From contig JARACJ010000016.1 of assembly GCA_028767165.1 (NCBI GenBank), forward strand, positions 1 through 64,000: a DNA stretch of 64,000 bases. Reading direction: 5' to 3'. The notes beneath the pieces are model-generated. The model was not told where the DNA came from. It searched no databases and worked only from the letters and a program-made list of their open reading frames with translations. This document shows, piece after piece, positions 1 to 9,227 of the stretch. Positions within the stretch are counted from its first letter, which is position 1. Every line of letters begins with the position of its first letter. Made by a program: the position numbers and the translations under genes. The stretch is from Proteobacteria bacterium DTSAM18 (lineage in GTDB: Bacteria > Myxococcota_A > UBA796 > GCA-2862545).

Positions 1-128
1 TGCCCCCATCCTATCCAAAGGGAGGGGGGCGACTGGCCACTCGTGCATGCTCATCTCTGTGACAGGCTCGGGGCCTCAAACACAGACCAGACTTGGCCGT
101 GGCCAGCCGCCGCTCCGACATACAAGGT

Positions 129-194
129 CACAGAGGCTTCTTCATGTGGACCGAGTCGATGCTGCGTCGACACGTCCAACATGCAAGCTCTGTG
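129..194. repeat. Long imperfect hairpin upstream of the group II intron
   Basis: The left arm starts CACAGAGGCTT and the right arm ends AAGCTCTGTG. Inside these lie CATGTGGAC against GTCCAACATG and GTCGA against TCGAC, so the whole 66 bases can fold into one interrupted stem with single-base bulges. It ends 25 bases before the inferred intron 5' end. Some bacterial group II introns insert just downstream of hairpins or terminators, so this may be part of the target. A separate 12-base inverted match (87-98 against 228-239) reaches into the intron start and is unexplained. Confidence 0.5.
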
Positions 195-770
195 CTCTCT
201 GTGGCCCTCTGTGTCTCTGGTGCGCCAGGCCAAGTCTGGCTGAACTCGTCATCTGAAAGGTGGTGACCATGTGACTTGCTCGTTCGACATGTAGGCCGCC
301 GGGACGTGGACGAGGGCAACCTCCCTGCGTGAGCCCCGGAGGCGCGCCGCGAGGCGCGCGCCCGCGCAAGCGGGGGCCGAAGGTGTGGGCCGCAACGCAA
401 GTGAACCCGATTCGGCCTCGTTACGTACCTTGGAAGTGGCTTTCCTCCCAGAGGCTGGGCGGCCTGGCACTGCCGGTGAAGCAACGAGCACGTGCAGCCG
501 GCAGGCTTCCCGGGGTGATTGGGGGCAGCGCACACCGAAAGTTCAGTCAGGAACCTGGGAGATCCGTCGCGGTGGGTGGAACCCAACGCCCCGGGCAACC
601 GGAACGCGGTCGCGATGGAAGTCGGCGGGGTTCGTAGTACCAACGAAACCGGGCAATGCCGGTGGAGGGAAGGGACCCTACCGGACACATGCAAGAATCA
701 ACGACAGGAGTGCCGATTGGATCCTCAAGATCCCACTACGGAACACCGGCATCGCGACCACAGGTCGGGG

Positions 771-2075
771 ATGCCAGAGAAACTCTCCCGGCTACGATTC
801 AAGCTCGGCCAGAAGGCCAAGCGAGAGCCGAATTTCCGGTTCTATGCGTTGTACGGACACCTTCTGCGGAAGGATGTCCTGCAGACGGCCTGGGCGGTGG
901 TGTGCGGCAGCAAAGGCGGCCGCACGCCCGGCGTCGATGGCGTCACGGTCCACCAGATCGTGAGCGCGGAGGACGGCGCCGAACGCTTCCTGGCGAAGAT
1001 CCACGAGGAGCTTCGCCAGAAGGACTACCGACCAGATCCGGTGAAACGCATCGAGATCCCCAAGGCGAACGGCAAGATGCGCCCGCTGGGCATCCCGACG
1101 GTCCGTGACCGCGTGGTGCAGACAGCGGTGCTGCTCCTGCTGGAGCCCATCTTCGAGGCGGACTTCATGGACTGCTCGCACGGGTTCCGGCCCGGACGGT
1201 CGGCCCACGATGCCGTCAACGAGGTGACTTCCAACATCTGGAAGAAGTACCGGGAGGTCTACGATGCCGACTTGAAGGGCTATTTCGACTCGATCCCGCA
1301 CGACAAGCTGATGAAAGGGCTGGAGCAGCGCATCTCTGATCGCTCGATGCTCCGCCTGATCCGGCTGTTCCTGCGTGCGCCGGTGAAGGAAGGAAAGGGT
1401 CCGCCGACGCGGCCGAAGGCTGGCACACCGCAAGGTGGCGTCATCTCTCCGCTGCTGGCGAACAGCTTCCTGCACTGGTTCGATCGGGCGTTCCACGGGC
1501 CGAATGGCCCTGGCACATGGGCGAAGGCGCGGCTGGTCCGCTATGCCGACGACTTCCTCATCATGGCCAGGTTCATCGACGAGCGGATCATCCGGTGGGT
1601 CGAACACACGATTGAAGGTCGCCTCGGGCTGACCATCAACCGTGAGAAGACGAAGGTCCTCAATGTCGAGGACAAGGGAACCATCCTCGAATTCCTCGGC
1701 TTCTCCTTCCGCTGGAGTCGGAGTCACCGCCGTGGCGGTGGCCCACCCTACGTGAGGGTCGAGCCATCGAAGACGTCTCGCAAGAAGGCAAGAAGCAAGG
1801 TGAAGGACCTGACAGGACCTCGTCTCTGCTTCCTACCACCAAAGGAGGTCATCGCGAACCTGAACCGCTTCATGCGGGGCTGGCTCGCGTACTTCTCAGT
1901 GGGCCATCCTGCGCAAGCCAGATGGGACCTTGTCCGCCACGCCGAAAACCGCATGGTCCGGCACCTTCGGCGTCGGAGCCAACGACCCTATCGTCCTCCC
2001 GAGGGGGTCGGGTTCCACCAACACATCCGCGACCTTGGACTCATGGAAGTGATGGTGGAACCTCGACGAGGCTGA
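771..2075 (+). CDS. ltrA: Group II intron reverse transcriptase/maturase
   Basis: This 434-residue protein is the intron-encoded protein that helps the RNA splice and copies it into new DNA sites. Visible are the conserved RT blocks: PGVDGVT near residue 46, the KMRPLGIPT block, [14 protein letters not shown], the [11 protein letters not shown] block carrying the first catalytic Asp, [14 protein letters not shown], and the catalytic YADD at 258-261. A maturase (X) region with [11 protein letters not shown] follows. The protein stops soon after this, with no HNH endonuclease domain, so mobility would rely on other priming. The ATG at 771 is chosen because it starts just before the conserved N-terminus; the frame is open upstream to 519 but that part lies in structured intron RNA. 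Confidence 0.93.
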   Translation: MPEKLSRLRFKLGQKAKREPNFRFYALYGHLLRKDVLQTAWAVVCGSKGGRTPGVDGVTVHQIVSAEDGAERFLAKIHEELRQKDYRPDPVKRIEIPKANGKMRPLGIPTVRDRVVQTAVLLLLEPIFEADFMDCSHGFRPGRSAHDAVNEVTSNIWKKYREVYDADLKGYFDSIPHDKLMKGLEQRISDRSMLRLIRLFLRAPVKEGKGPPTRPKAGTPQGGVISPLLANSFLHWFDRAFHGPNGPGTWAKARLVRYADDFLIMARFIDERIIRWVEHTIEGRLGLTINREKTKVLNVEDKGTILEFLGFSFRWSRSHRRGGGPPYVRVEPSKTSRKKARSKVKDLTGPRLCFLPPKEVIANLNRFMRGWLAYFSVGHPAQARWDLVRHAENRMVRHLRRRSQRPYRPPEGVGFHQHIRDLGLMEVMVEPRRG

Positions 2076-2104
2076 CCGCGCACGCCTTCCGGCGACGGGT
2101 CCGG

Positions 2105-2186
2105 GAGCGCCGGATGCGGGAGATCCGCACGTCCGGTGCGATGAGGGGCGGGTAGCGCGGCTATCGCCGCGCCCCGTCTACTCTAC
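2105..2186 (+). ncRNA. Group II intron catalytic domain V and domain VI
   Basis: Domain V (about 2105-2148) begins GAGCGCCGGATGCGGGAGA and closes with the complementary CCGCACGTCCGGTGCG, giving the compact hairpin that forms the intron active site. It is followed by a second stem, domain VI (about 2149-2184), built on GCGCGGC against GCCGCGC and expected to carry the branch-point adenosine near the end. These are the most conserved intron RNA parts and place the 3' splice site. Confidence 0.8.
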
Positions 2187-2210
2187 TGAGAGGCTTTCCA
2201 GTGCCTTCCT

Positions 2211-3371
2211 TCAGCCCTCTCCCCCCAGAGCCGCCCGATAGATCGCCGCGTACCCTTCGGCATCCATCGCCACCGGATTCGTCCCTGTAGACGGATCCGC
2301 CACCGACGCCTCTGCAAAAACAGGAATCATCTCCGCCGTCATCCCCACGGCATCCAGCGTGTCGGGGATCCCGAGCTCCTTGCGCAGGAACAGGATCCAC
2401 TCGAACACCGCATCGAAGCTCGGCGTGAGCCCGAGGGCCCGCGCCAGGCGGGTGATGGGCTCGTCGACGGCCTTCCGGTTGTGCTGCAGCACGTAGGGCA
2501 TCACGATCGCGTTGAGCAGGCCATGGTGGGCTCCCAGGCGCGCGCCGACCACGTGGGCGATGCCGTGCATGGCACCGAGGCCCTTCTGGAAGGCGGTGGC
2601 GCCCATCAGCGAGGCGGCCATCATCCGGGATCGGGCCTGCAGATCGGATCCGTCGAGGTAGGCCGGCAGCAGGGCCTGGTGGATCAGGCGGATCCCCTCG
2701 GTGGCGATGCCGTCGGCGAGGGGGTGGAAGCCAGGGGCACACAGGGCCTCGAGGTTGTGGGACAGGGCGTCCATGCCGGTGGCGGCCGTGAGGGCAGGGG
2801 GCAGGCCCACGGTGAGGGCCGGGTCGCACAGGACCACCTGGGGCAGCATGGTGGGGTGGAAGATGATCTTCTTCACCTTCTCGGCCTCGTCGGTGATCAC
2901 CGAGGCGCGGCCCACCTCGGATCCGGTGCCCGAGGTGGTGGGGATGGCGATCGTGGGGGCCACGCCGGCCGGATCCACGCGGGTGTACCAGTCCTCGCGG
3001 TCCTCGAAGTCCCACAGGGGGCGGGTCTGGCCCTTCATCAGGGCGATGGCCTTGCCGGCGTCGAGGGCGGATCCACCGCCGAGGGCCACCACGCAGTCGT
3101 GGGATCCGCTCCGCATCACCTGCAGGCCTGCCTCCACCTGGGATCCGGTGGGGTTGCCGCCGACCCCGGAGAACAGGGCGGCCCGCAGGCCGGCCCGATC
3201 CAGCGACGCCATGATGTCCGCCACGAAGGGCAGCTTCGCCAAGCCCTCGTCGGTGACCACCAGCGGCGCCGTGAGGCCGCGCTCGCGGAGGATGGCAGAC
3301 AGCTCGGTGATGCGTCCGGGGCCGAAGCGCACGGCGGTGGGGTAGTTCCAGTTGCCTTGCAGGGACTGCAT
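2211..3371 (-). CDS. Iron-containing alcohol dehydrogenase
   Basis: This 386-residue protein should oxidise an alcohol to an aldehyde (or the reverse) with NAD(P). It has the family GGGSALDAGKAIA nucleotide-binding motif (98-110) and the SGTGSEV block. The four metal ligands are present with family spacing: Asp201, His205, His269 and His283, matching the Fe-ADH order seen in lactaldehyde reductase. Its ATG overlaps the stop of the upstream aldehyde dehydrogenase by one base (TGATG), so the two are translationally coupled. Together they would interconvert alcohol, aldehyde and acid. The substrate cannot be told from sequence. Confidence 0.93.
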   Translation of the reverse strand: MQSLQGNWNYPTAVRFGPGRITELSAILRERGLTAPLVVTDEGLAKLPFVADIMASLDRAGLRAALFSGVGGNPTGSQVEAGLQVMRSGSHDCVVALGGGSALDAGKAIALMKGQTRPLWDFEDREDWYTRVDPAGVAPTIAIPTTSGTGSEVGRASVITDEAEKVKKIIFHPTMLPQVVLCDPALTVGLPPALTAATGMDALSHNLEALCAPGFHPLADGIATEGIRLIHQALLPAYLDGSDLQARSRMMAASLMGATAFQKGLGAMHGIAHVVGARLGAHHGLLNAIVMPYVLQHNRKAVDEPITRLARALGLTPSFDAVFEWILFLRKELGIPDTLDAVGMTAEMIPVFAEASVADPSTGTNPVAMDAEGYAAIYRAALGGEG

Positions 3372-4771
3372 CAGGACTCCTTGGGAAGCGGGCGGACGTA
3401 GACCGACTTCGGGCGTGTGAGGCGATCGTAGCCGAGGGCGGAGAGGGTGTGGCCGCGGCCCGAGTCCTTGATGCCGACCCAGGGAAGCATCGGATCCAGG
3501 TAGTCGCAGCGGTTGACGTAGACGGTGCCGGCTTCGAGGCGGGGGACGAGGGCCTCGGCGGCGTCGAGATCGTCGCCCCAGACGCTGGCCGTGAGGCCGT
3601 AGCGGGTGCCGTTCATGCGCTCGATGGCCTCGTCGTCGCTGCGGACGACGGCGATGGCGGCGACGGGCCCGAAGGTCTCCTCGGCCATCACCTGCATGTC
3701 GTCGTCCACGTCCACCAGGATCTGTGGGGCGAGGTAGGGCAGGCCCCTGGCGGATCCCTGGAAGGATGCCGGATCCAGCAGGCCCCGGGCGCCGGCGGCG
3801 AGGGCGCGCTCCACCTGGCCGCGGATCCCGGCGGCGTTTGCATGGCGGACGATGGGGCCGAGGGTGGTGTCCGGATCCGTGGGGTCGCCGAGGACATAGT
3901 CGCGGGTGGTGGCCACGAAGCGCTCCAGGAAGGTCTTCGCGACGGACTCGTGGACGAAGATGCGCTCGACGGCGCAGCAGGACTGGCCGCTGTTGAACAT
4001 GGATCCGTCGACCAGGGCATCGGCCGTGGCCACGGGATCCGCCGACGGGTGCACGTAGGCCGCATCGTTGCCGCCGAGCTCGAGGCCCACGGTCTTGAAC
4101 GTGCCGGCGGCGGCGGTGTGCACCGCAATGCCGCCGGCGACGGATCCGGTGAAGGCCACGTGGGCGATCCGTGGATCCTCGACGACCTTCGCGGTCATCT
4201 CGTGGGTCATGTGCAGGGACTGCAGCACGCCTTCGGGAATGCCGGCGTCGAGGGCGGCCTGCTGCAGGGCCTCGGCGACCAGGGCGGTCTGCTCGGCGTG
4301 CTTGAGCACCACCGTGTTGCCGGCGACGAGGGCCGGGATGAGGACGTTGACCGCCGTGAGCCAGGGGTAGTTCCACGGGGCGAGCACCAGGACGACGCCC
4401 AGGGGCTCCTTGTGGATCCGGCGGCGGGCGGATCCGTCGTCGGGCAGCTGGATCGGCGCCAGGGCACCGGCGGCCAGATCCAGCATGGTGCGTCCACGGA
4501 GGTCGAAGCCCTGCAGCTCGCCGGGGCTGTACCGGATGGGGCGGCCCATCTGCATCGTCAGCTCGTGGGCCAGAGGATCCGCCTTGGCCTGGATCCGGTC
4601 GAGCAGGGCGTGGCAGGCGGCGATGCGCTCGGGGAGGGGGATCCGGGACCACTCACGGAAGGCGCGGTAGGCCTTGGTGAGGGTGGCGTAGACCAGGGCG
4701 TCGGTGGCGTAGGGGCGGTCGAAGACGACGGAGCCGTCGACGGGGGAGATGCACGAGAATCCTGTGGCCAC
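3371..4771 (-). CDS. NAD(P)-dependent aldehyde dehydrogenase
   Basis: This 466-residue enzyme should oxidise an aldehyde to its carboxylic acid. Visible are the APWNYPW motif (131-137), Lys157 of the cofactor site, the general-base Glu231 in LELGGND, and the nucleophile Cys265 in FNSGQSCCAVER. The C-terminal EETFGPV and GIKDSGRG blocks are also present. It is the first gene of an operon with the iron-type alcohol dehydrogenase, consistent with stepwise oxidation of an alcohol. The length is close to the succinate-semialdehyde dehydrogenase-like subfamily, but I would not name a substrate. Confidence 0.94.
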   Translation of the reverse strand: MATGFSCISPVDGSVVFDRPYATDALVYATLTKAYRAFREWSRIPLPERIAACHALLDRIQAKADPLAHELTMQMGRPIRYSPGELQGFDLRGRTMLDLAAGALAPIQLPDDGSARRRIHKEPLGVVLVLAPWNYPWLTAVNVLIPALVAGNTVVLKHAEQTALVAEALQQAALDAGIPEGVLQSLHMTHEMTAKVVEDPRIAHVAFTGSVAGGIAVHTAAAGTFKTVGLELGGNDAAYVHPSADPVATADALVDGSMFNSGQSCCAVERIFVHESVAKTFLERFVATTRDYVLGDPTDPDTTLGPIVRHANAAGIRGQVERALAAGARGLLDPASFQGSARGLPYLAPQILVDVDDDMQVMAEETFGPVAAIAVVRSDDEAIERMNGTRYGLTASVWGDDLDAAEALVPRLEAGTVYVNRCDYLDPMLPWVGIKDSGRGHTLSALGYDRLTRPKSVYVRPLPKES

Positions 4772-4857
4772 GGGGCCTCCGGAGGAGGGGTGTGATGAGG
4801 GGGTACACGGAAAGAGTACCGAAGATCAACGCCCTACCCAACGAACCGGTGCCCGTG

Positions 4858-5121
4858 CCCGACGCGGAGGGTAGACCGGCTGCGGCGCCCCGGCAGGCCC
4901 AGTTCTTCGTCGCTTCGGTCGGGCCGACCAGAAGGTCGGCCTCTCCCTCGCTCCTCGCCCTGGACCCACCGGGATGCCGCATCCTCGTGGCGTGTGGCTG
5001 AAGCGGAGCTCTGGGATTGCTTTCGCTCTTGCTGCCGGGGGCAGAGGATCCGTGACCCGTGCGCGTGAGCGTGCGCGTGCGCGACGAGCCGATGTTCCAG
5101 CTCGGAACATGGGTGGCACCC
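4858..5121. repeat. Structured 264-bp direct repeat, copy 1
   Basis: This block recurs 475 bases downstream with no insertions or deletions and about six single-base differences, all transitions. It contains a perfect hairpin, GGCCGACC-AGAA-GGTCGGCC, and near its end a second inverted repeat, ATGTTCC-AGCTC-GGAACAT. A run of alternating GTGCGCGTGAGC-like sequence lies between them. The hairpins and indel-free conservation suggest a selected RNA or DNA element, or a recent duplication. Its orientation is unknown. Confidence 0.85.
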
Positions 5122-5332
5122 ACGCCGGGTCGTCCGGCAGTCGGCCGGGGCCTCGAAGCTCTCGCCGGGACGGCGGGACGGTCGGCGCGACTCAAGCGGG
5201 AGCGACGGAGTCGGGCGCAGCAAGCGGCGCCCCTACGCTGCAATGCCCCAAGACAGTGTTGTGGTCCTGCACCCGGAGCGATTCCCGCCTCCCGCCTCCG
5301 CGCCGACGTCCCTTGGGCTCGAGCCGCCTCGG

Positions 5333-5596
5333 CCCGACGCGAAGGGTAGACCGGCTGCGGCGCCCCGGCAGGCCCAGTTCTTCGTCGCTTCGGTCGGGCC
5401 GACCAGAAGGTCGGCCTCTCCCTCGCTCCTCGCCCTGGACCCACCGGGACGCCGCATCCTCGTGACGTGTGGCTGAAGTGGAGCTCTGGGATTGCTTTCG
5501 CTCTTGCTGTCGGGGGCAGAGGATCCGTGACCCGTGCGCGTGAGCGTGCGCGTGCGCGACGAGCCGATGTTCCAGCTCGGAACATGGGTGACACCC
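5333..5596. repeat. Structured 264-bp direct repeat, copy 2
   Basis: This is the second copy of the block at 4858-5121, in the same orientation. Both hairpins are intact, and none of the differences falls in the stem arms I checked. It ends 23 bases from the stop of the MopE-like lipoprotein gene, so it might act as that gene's 3' region. The first copy sits next to the start of the aldehyde dehydrogenase gene, so a simple terminator role does not explain both. Confidence 0.85.
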
Positions 5597-5618
5597 GCCG
5601 CCGCGACTCCCGCCGCCA

Positions 5619-6869
5619 TCACTCCCGGATTGCCCGTCCCACAACCCCCGACGTCGGCATCAGCAGCCCAACCGGCGGCGCCTCCACCTCGAAGATCCGA
5701 CCTTCCACGCCCGCAGCCCCCGCAGCCCCCGACCTGTCCTCCTCCCAGAAGTACAGCACGTCCTGCCAGTCGTCGGGCTCGACGCAGGACCCCACGAAGG
5801 TGGTGGTCTGCAGCGGCTGCCGGAGCTCGGGCTCCTGCTCGCACGCGTCGTAGGTCGTACGCGTGAGTCGCTCGCCGTCCTCCCAGGTCTGCTCGAAGCA
5901 GGTGTGCCAGGTCAGGGGCCGGACCCACTCGCCATCGATCAGCTCGGGTTCGCCGTACGTGCCGAAGCGGTGGGAGGTCAGCTCGCCCGGTGCGTCCCAG
6001 GCCCATTTCTCGCGCGTTCTCTCCTCGACGTGGTCGGAGAGCATCTGGCCCTGGGCATCGTAGGTGCGCGTCACCGGGGTCTCGACGGCGAACGCGGTGC
6101 CATCACCGTTGAACCCCCACTCGGCGAGTGAGCCAGTGGCGGCGTCTCCCTCGACCATCAACTCCAGCTCCGACTGCAGCAGGCCATTCCGGTGGACGGT
6201 CTCGCCGGTCACCACGCCGTCGTCGTTCCTCGTCCACGTGGTCAGTATGGCGACGTTCCGTCCGGTGGGCTCGTCCCTCAGCTCCGTGGACACCCGCCAG
6301 CCGGTCGCCGCGTCGTGGAGGTGCGTCTGTGCGCGCGCTTGGATGGGCGAAGTGCGCGAGGGTTGCCAGGTGATGGACTGGACCGAGATCGTGTGGTCGT
6401 CGGCCGTGGTCTGGTGGGTTTCGACCATGATCGGCTCGTGCCACCGCGGCAGACCGCTCTCGTGGGACAGGAACCAGCGGGTCTCCACCAGGCGCGCGTC
6501 GTGCTCGCGGGTCTCGACGTCGACGCCCGGGTCGTACCACCAGGACACGGCCTTGAAGGGCTCGCTGTCGTCGCGCTCGTTCTTCACGATGGCCGCGATC
6601 TCCCACACCACGCCCCCGAAGGGGTCGCCGTCGCAGTTGCGGTCGACCTCGGTGCAGTCCTCGGCGGCGGCCGGGAAGGTCGCCGGGTCGGTGTCGTCGC
6701 AGTCACCCTCGTGAGGGGTCCAGCCGTCCTCGTCCTCGTCGACGAGCAGGGCCGGATCGACGTCGGTGTCGGTTCCAGCCGGGAACTGCCGATCGGTCGG
6801 GTGCTCCGTGCAGGCGATGGCGAGCAGTGCGGTCAGGGAGAGAAGGGGACGGCTGGGTCGAAGCGGCAT
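5619..6869 (-). CDS. Predicted outer lipoprotein with one MopE-like Asp-rich motif
   Basis: The 416-residue product begins with a short lipoprotein signal ending in LLAIAC, so it should be lipid-anchored outside the inner membrane. Residues about 45-80 hold one MopE-type motif (DEDEDGW...[12 protein letters not shown]...CDGD), a putative calcium-binding unit. The rest (about 330 residues) is rich in Thr, Trp and Glu and looks like a beta-rich repetitive fold reminiscent of YD/RHS-like text, but I do not recognise a domain. The start at 6869 is chosen for the signal peptide and an upstream GAGGT. Function is unknown. Confidence 0.8.
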   Translation of the reverse strand: MPLRPSRPLLSLTALLAIACTEHPTDRQFPAGTDTDVDPALLVDEDEDGWTPHEGDCDDTDPATFPAAAEDCTEVDRNCDGDPFGGVVWEIAAIVKNERDDSEPFKAVSWWYDPGVDVETREHDARLVETRWFLSHESGLPRWHEPIMVETHQTTADDHTISVQSITWQPSRTSPIQARAQTHLHDAATGWRVSTELRDEPTGRNVAILTTWTRNDDGVVTGETVHRNGLLQSELELMVEGDAATGSLAEWGFNGDGTAFAVETPVTRTYDAQGQMLSDHVEERTREKWAWDAPGELTSHRFGTYGEPELIDGEWVRPLTWHTCFEQTWEDGERLTRTTYDACEQEPELRQPLQTTTFVGSCVEPDDWQDVLYFWEEDRSGAAGAAGVEGRIFEVEAPPVGLLMPTSGVVGRAIRE

Positions 6870-6937
6870 CGGGAGGACCTCGGGGCTGCGGCCACCGTCC
6901 CATGGCCGGCCCTGGGAGGGCAAGGGGTTACTCTCGC

Positions 6938-6964
6938 CAATTGATAGACCAGGCTTATCAATTG
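6938..6964. promoter_or_regulatory. OxyR-like palindrome upstream of ahpCF
   Basis: A perfect 9-bp inverted repeat, CAATTGATA and TATCAATTG, is separated by nine bases. Its centre reads ATAG-N7-TTAT, one base from the ATAG-N7-CTAT half-site of OxyR. It sits about 90 bases before the ahpC start, where OxyR binds in many bacteria. A second small dyad (GATTGG-TG-CCAATC, 6978-6991) follows. A related box precedes katG at 43618. Binding is inferred. Confidence 0.55.
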
Positions 6965-7054
6965 TGTAAAAACCTTCGATTGGTGCCAATCTATCCTTCG
7001 AGGCATTCAGAGAGCGTCCCCAGGGGACATCCAACCCAGACCCGGAGGCGCCAT

Positions 7055-7618
7055 ATGGCCCGCATTGGTTCCGAGATCCTGCCCTTCCAGAACACCGCCT
7101 TCCACAACGGCGAGTTCGTGGACGTGTCCCACGACGACCTCAAGGGCAAGTGGTCCATCCTGTTCTTCTACCCCGCAGACTTCACCTTCGTCTGCCCCAC
7201 CGAGCTCGGCGACCTGGCCGACCACTACGAGCAGTTCAAGGCCCTCGGCGTGGAGATCTACTCCGTCTCCACCGACACCCACTTCAGCCACAAGGCCTGG
7301 CACGACAGCTCCGACACCATCGGCAAGATCCGCTTCCCGATGATCGGCGACCCCACCGGCAAGCTGTCCCGCAACCTCGACGTCCTCATCGAGGAGAACG
7401 GCCTAGCCGACCGCGGCACCTTCGTCATCGACCCCGAGGGCCGCATCCAGATCATCGAGGTGAACGCCGGTGGCGTCGGCCGCGATGCCAGCGAGCTGCT
7501 CCGCAAGGTCAAGGCCGCCCAGTACGTCGCCGCCCACCCCGGCGAGGTCTGTCCCGCCAAGTGGCAGGAAGGCGATGACACCCTGGCTCCTTCCCTGGAC
7601 CTCGTGGGGAGGATCTGA
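7055..7618 (+). CDS. ahpC: Alkyl hydroperoxide reductase subunit C (typical 2-Cys peroxiredoxin)
   Basis: This 187-residue cytosolic peroxidase reduces hydrogen peroxide and organic peroxides to water and alcohols. The peroxidatic Cys47 lies in [13 protein letters not shown] and the resolving Cys166 in [10 protein letters not shown], the same positions as in the enterobacterial enzyme to within one residue. The start follows CCCGGAGGCGCCAT. Its TGA overlaps the ahpF ATG by one base (TGATG), so the reductase is made with its dedicated electron donor. The upstream OxyR-like palindrome points to peroxide induction. Confidence 0.97.
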   Translation: MARIGSEILPFQNTAFHNGEFVDVSHDDLKGKWSILFFYPADFTFVCPTELGDLADHYEQFKALGVEIYSVSTDTHFSHKAWHDSSDTIGKIRFPMIGDPTGKLSRNLDVLIEENGLADRGTFVIDPEGRIQIIEVNAGGVGRDASELLRKVKAAQYVAAHPGEVCPAKWQEGDDTLAPSLDLVGRI

Positions 7619-9174
7619 TGCTGAACGCGAACCTCACCGAGCAGCTGCGGAATCACTTCCAGAACATCCAGCACCCGATCACCCTGGTGGCCACCCTCGA
7701 CGAGGGTGCCAAGAGCCGGGAGCTGAAGGGCCTGCTGGAGACCCTGGCCGGCCTGTCGGACGCCATCGGGCTGTCCCTGGACGGCACCGCAACCCGCCGC
7801 CCCTCCTTCGCCATCGTGCGGGACGGTGCGCCGGAGGTCTCGGTGTCGTTCGCGGGCATCCCCATGGGCCACGAGTTCACCTCGCTGGTCCTGGGCATCC
7901 TGCAGGTCGGCGGCCACCCTGCGAAGGAAGCCGCCGAGCTGCTGGATCGTGCGGCGGGGCTGAAGGGCCCCCTGCACTTCGAGACCTTCTTCTCCCTGTC
8001 CTGCCAGAACTGCCCGGACGTGGTGCAGGCGCTCAACCTCATGAGCGTGCTGAACCCGGAGATCACCCATGAGGCCATCGACGGCGCCCTGTTCCAGGAC
8101 GAGGTCGAGGCCCGGGGCGTGATGGCCGTGCCGAGCGTCTTCCTGAACGGGGAGCACTTCGCCAGCGGACGCATGTCGCTCGCCGACATCGTGGACAGGC
8201 TGGCCCCTGCTGATGCCGAGGAGGAGGCGAAGGCGCTGTCCGAGCGGGAGCCCCTCGACGTCCTCATCGTCGGTGGTGGTCCGGCCGGCGCGGCAGCCGC
8301 CGTGTATGCGGCCCGCAAGGGCGTCAAGACCGGCATCGTCACCGAGCGCTTCGGCGGCCAGGTGGGCGACACGATGGGCATCGAGAACCTCGTCAGCGTG
8401 CCCTACACCGAGGGACCCAAGCTCGTGGCCGCCATGGAGCGGCACGTGACCGACCATGACGTGGACATCTTCGCCTCCAAGCGGGCGGCCCGCATCGTAC
8501 CGGCCACGGAGCCCGGCGGTCTCATCTCCGTGGAGCTCGAGGGCGGCGGCGTGCTGCGCACGAAGTCGGCCATCCTGTCCACCGGCGCCCGCTGGCGCAC
8601 CCTCGGCGTGCCCGGAGAGGACGCCTACCGCAACAAGGGCGTGGCCTACTGCCCCCACTGCGACGGACCCCTGTTCAAGGGCAAGCGCGTGGCGGTGGTC
8701 GGCGGCGGCAACTCCGGCGTCGAAGCGGCCATCGATCTGGCCGGCCTGGCGTCCCACGTCACCGTGCTCGAGTTCGCCGACACCCTGCGGGCCGACCAGG
8801 TGCTGCAGGACAAGCTGGACAGCCTGCCCAACGTGACGGTCATCCGCTCCGCCCGCACCACCGAGGTGCTCGGCGACGGCAGCAAGGTCACCGGCCTGCG
8901 CTATGAAGACCGGTCCACCGGCGCGTTGCAGGCGTTGGAGCTGGAGGGGATCTTCGTGCAGATCGGCCTGCAGCCCAACACCGAGTGGCTGAAGGGTTCG
9001 GTCGAGCTGTCGCAGCACCACGAGATCGTGGTCGACGACCGCGGCCGCACCAGCGTGCCCGGCGTGTTCGCCGCCGGCGACTGCACCACCGTGCCCTACA
9101 AGCAGATCGTGATCTCGATGGGGCAGGGGGCCACGGCGGCGCTGTCGGCCTTCGATCACCTCATCCGAAGCTGA
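7618..9174 (+). CDS. ahpF: Alkyl hydroperoxide reductase subunit F (FAD-dependent disulfide reductase)
   Basis: This 518-residue flavoprotein passes electrons from NAD(P)H to AhpC. It has the N-terminal tandem thioredoxin-like domain with redox pair Cys129-Cys132 (SCQNC), an FAD motif [10 protein letters not shown] near 221, and the thioredoxin-reductase domain with Cys345-Cys348 (CPHC). These cysteine positions equal those of the E. coli protein. The C-terminal FAD block reads [14 protein letters not shown]. The 3' end is unusual: its last 126 bases recur at 10848-10973, with 68 bases identical, which suggests recombination at this point. The gene itself looks intact. Confidence 0.97.
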   Translation: MLNANLTEQLRNHFQNIQHPITLVATLDEGAKSRELKGLLETLAGLSDAIGLSLDGTATRRPSFAIVRDGAPEVSVSFAGIPMGHEFTSLVLGILQVGGHPAKEAAELLDRAAGLKGPLHFETFFSLSCQNCPDVVQALNLMSVLNPEITHEAIDGALFQDEVEARGVMAVPSVFLNGEHFASGRMSLADIVDRLAPADAEEEAKALSEREPLDVLIVGGGPAGAAAAVYAARKGVKTGIVTERFGGQVGDTMGIENLVSVPYTEGPKLVAAMERHVTDHDVDIFASKRAARIVPATEPGGLISVELEGGGVLRTKSAILSTGARWRTLGVPGEDAYRNKGVAYCPHCDGPLFKGKRVAVVGGGNSGVEAAIDLAGLASHVTVLEFADTLRADQVLQDKLDSLPNVTVIRSARTTEVLGDGSKVTGLRYEDRSTGALQALELEGIFVQIGLQPNTEWLKGSVELSQHHEIVVDDRGRTSVPGVFAAGDCTTVPYKQIVISMGQGATAALSAFDHLIRS

Positions 9175-9190
9175 CGCGGGCGCGGCCACG

Positions 9191-9227
9191 ACACCCCGGC
9201 GGGGTCCTGATGGACCTCCCGGGGTGT
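9191..9227 (+). terminator. Hairpin terminator after ahpF
   Basis: ACACCCCGG at 9191 pairs with CCGGGGTGT at 9219-9227 around a loop of about 19 bases. It begins 17 bases after the ahpF stop. There is no T-run, so it is terminator-like rather than a classical intrinsic terminator. Confidence 0.5.

Larger units (their letters stand above)
220..2186 (+). mobile_element. Group II intron (retroelement) with intron-encoded maturase
   Basis: The inferred 5' end is the GTGCG at 220-224, the usual group II start. The seven bases just upstream (213-219, GTCTCTG, IBS1) pair with CAGAGGC at 449-455 (EBS1) in domain I, with one G-U pair, which supports this boundary. The 3' end is placed after the CTCTAC at 2181-2186, following a typical domain V and domain VI. 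The resulting length of 1967 bases fits an intron with a small maturase lacking an endonuclease domain. The intron lies antisense to the alcohol dehydrogenase operon and ends 24 bases from its stop codon. The exon junction reads CTCTG/TGAGAG; no interrupted host gene is visible. Boundaries are inferred, not proven. Confidence 0.75.
4772..5618. other. Gene-free 0.85-kb stretch holding a duplicated structured element
   Basis: I find no convincing coding sequence here. Most of it is two near-identical 264-bp blocks separated by about 210 bases of unrelated GC-rich DNA. The first 85 bases carry the promoter side of the aldehyde dehydrogenase operon. Open frames in both orientations are short and exist mainly because the DNA is GC-rich. 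Confidence 0.6.

Noticed and set aside
519-770. N-terminal extension of the maturase in the same frame
   Set aside because: This part lies in the structured RNA of intron domains I-IV and the encoded residues do not resemble any maturase N-terminus.
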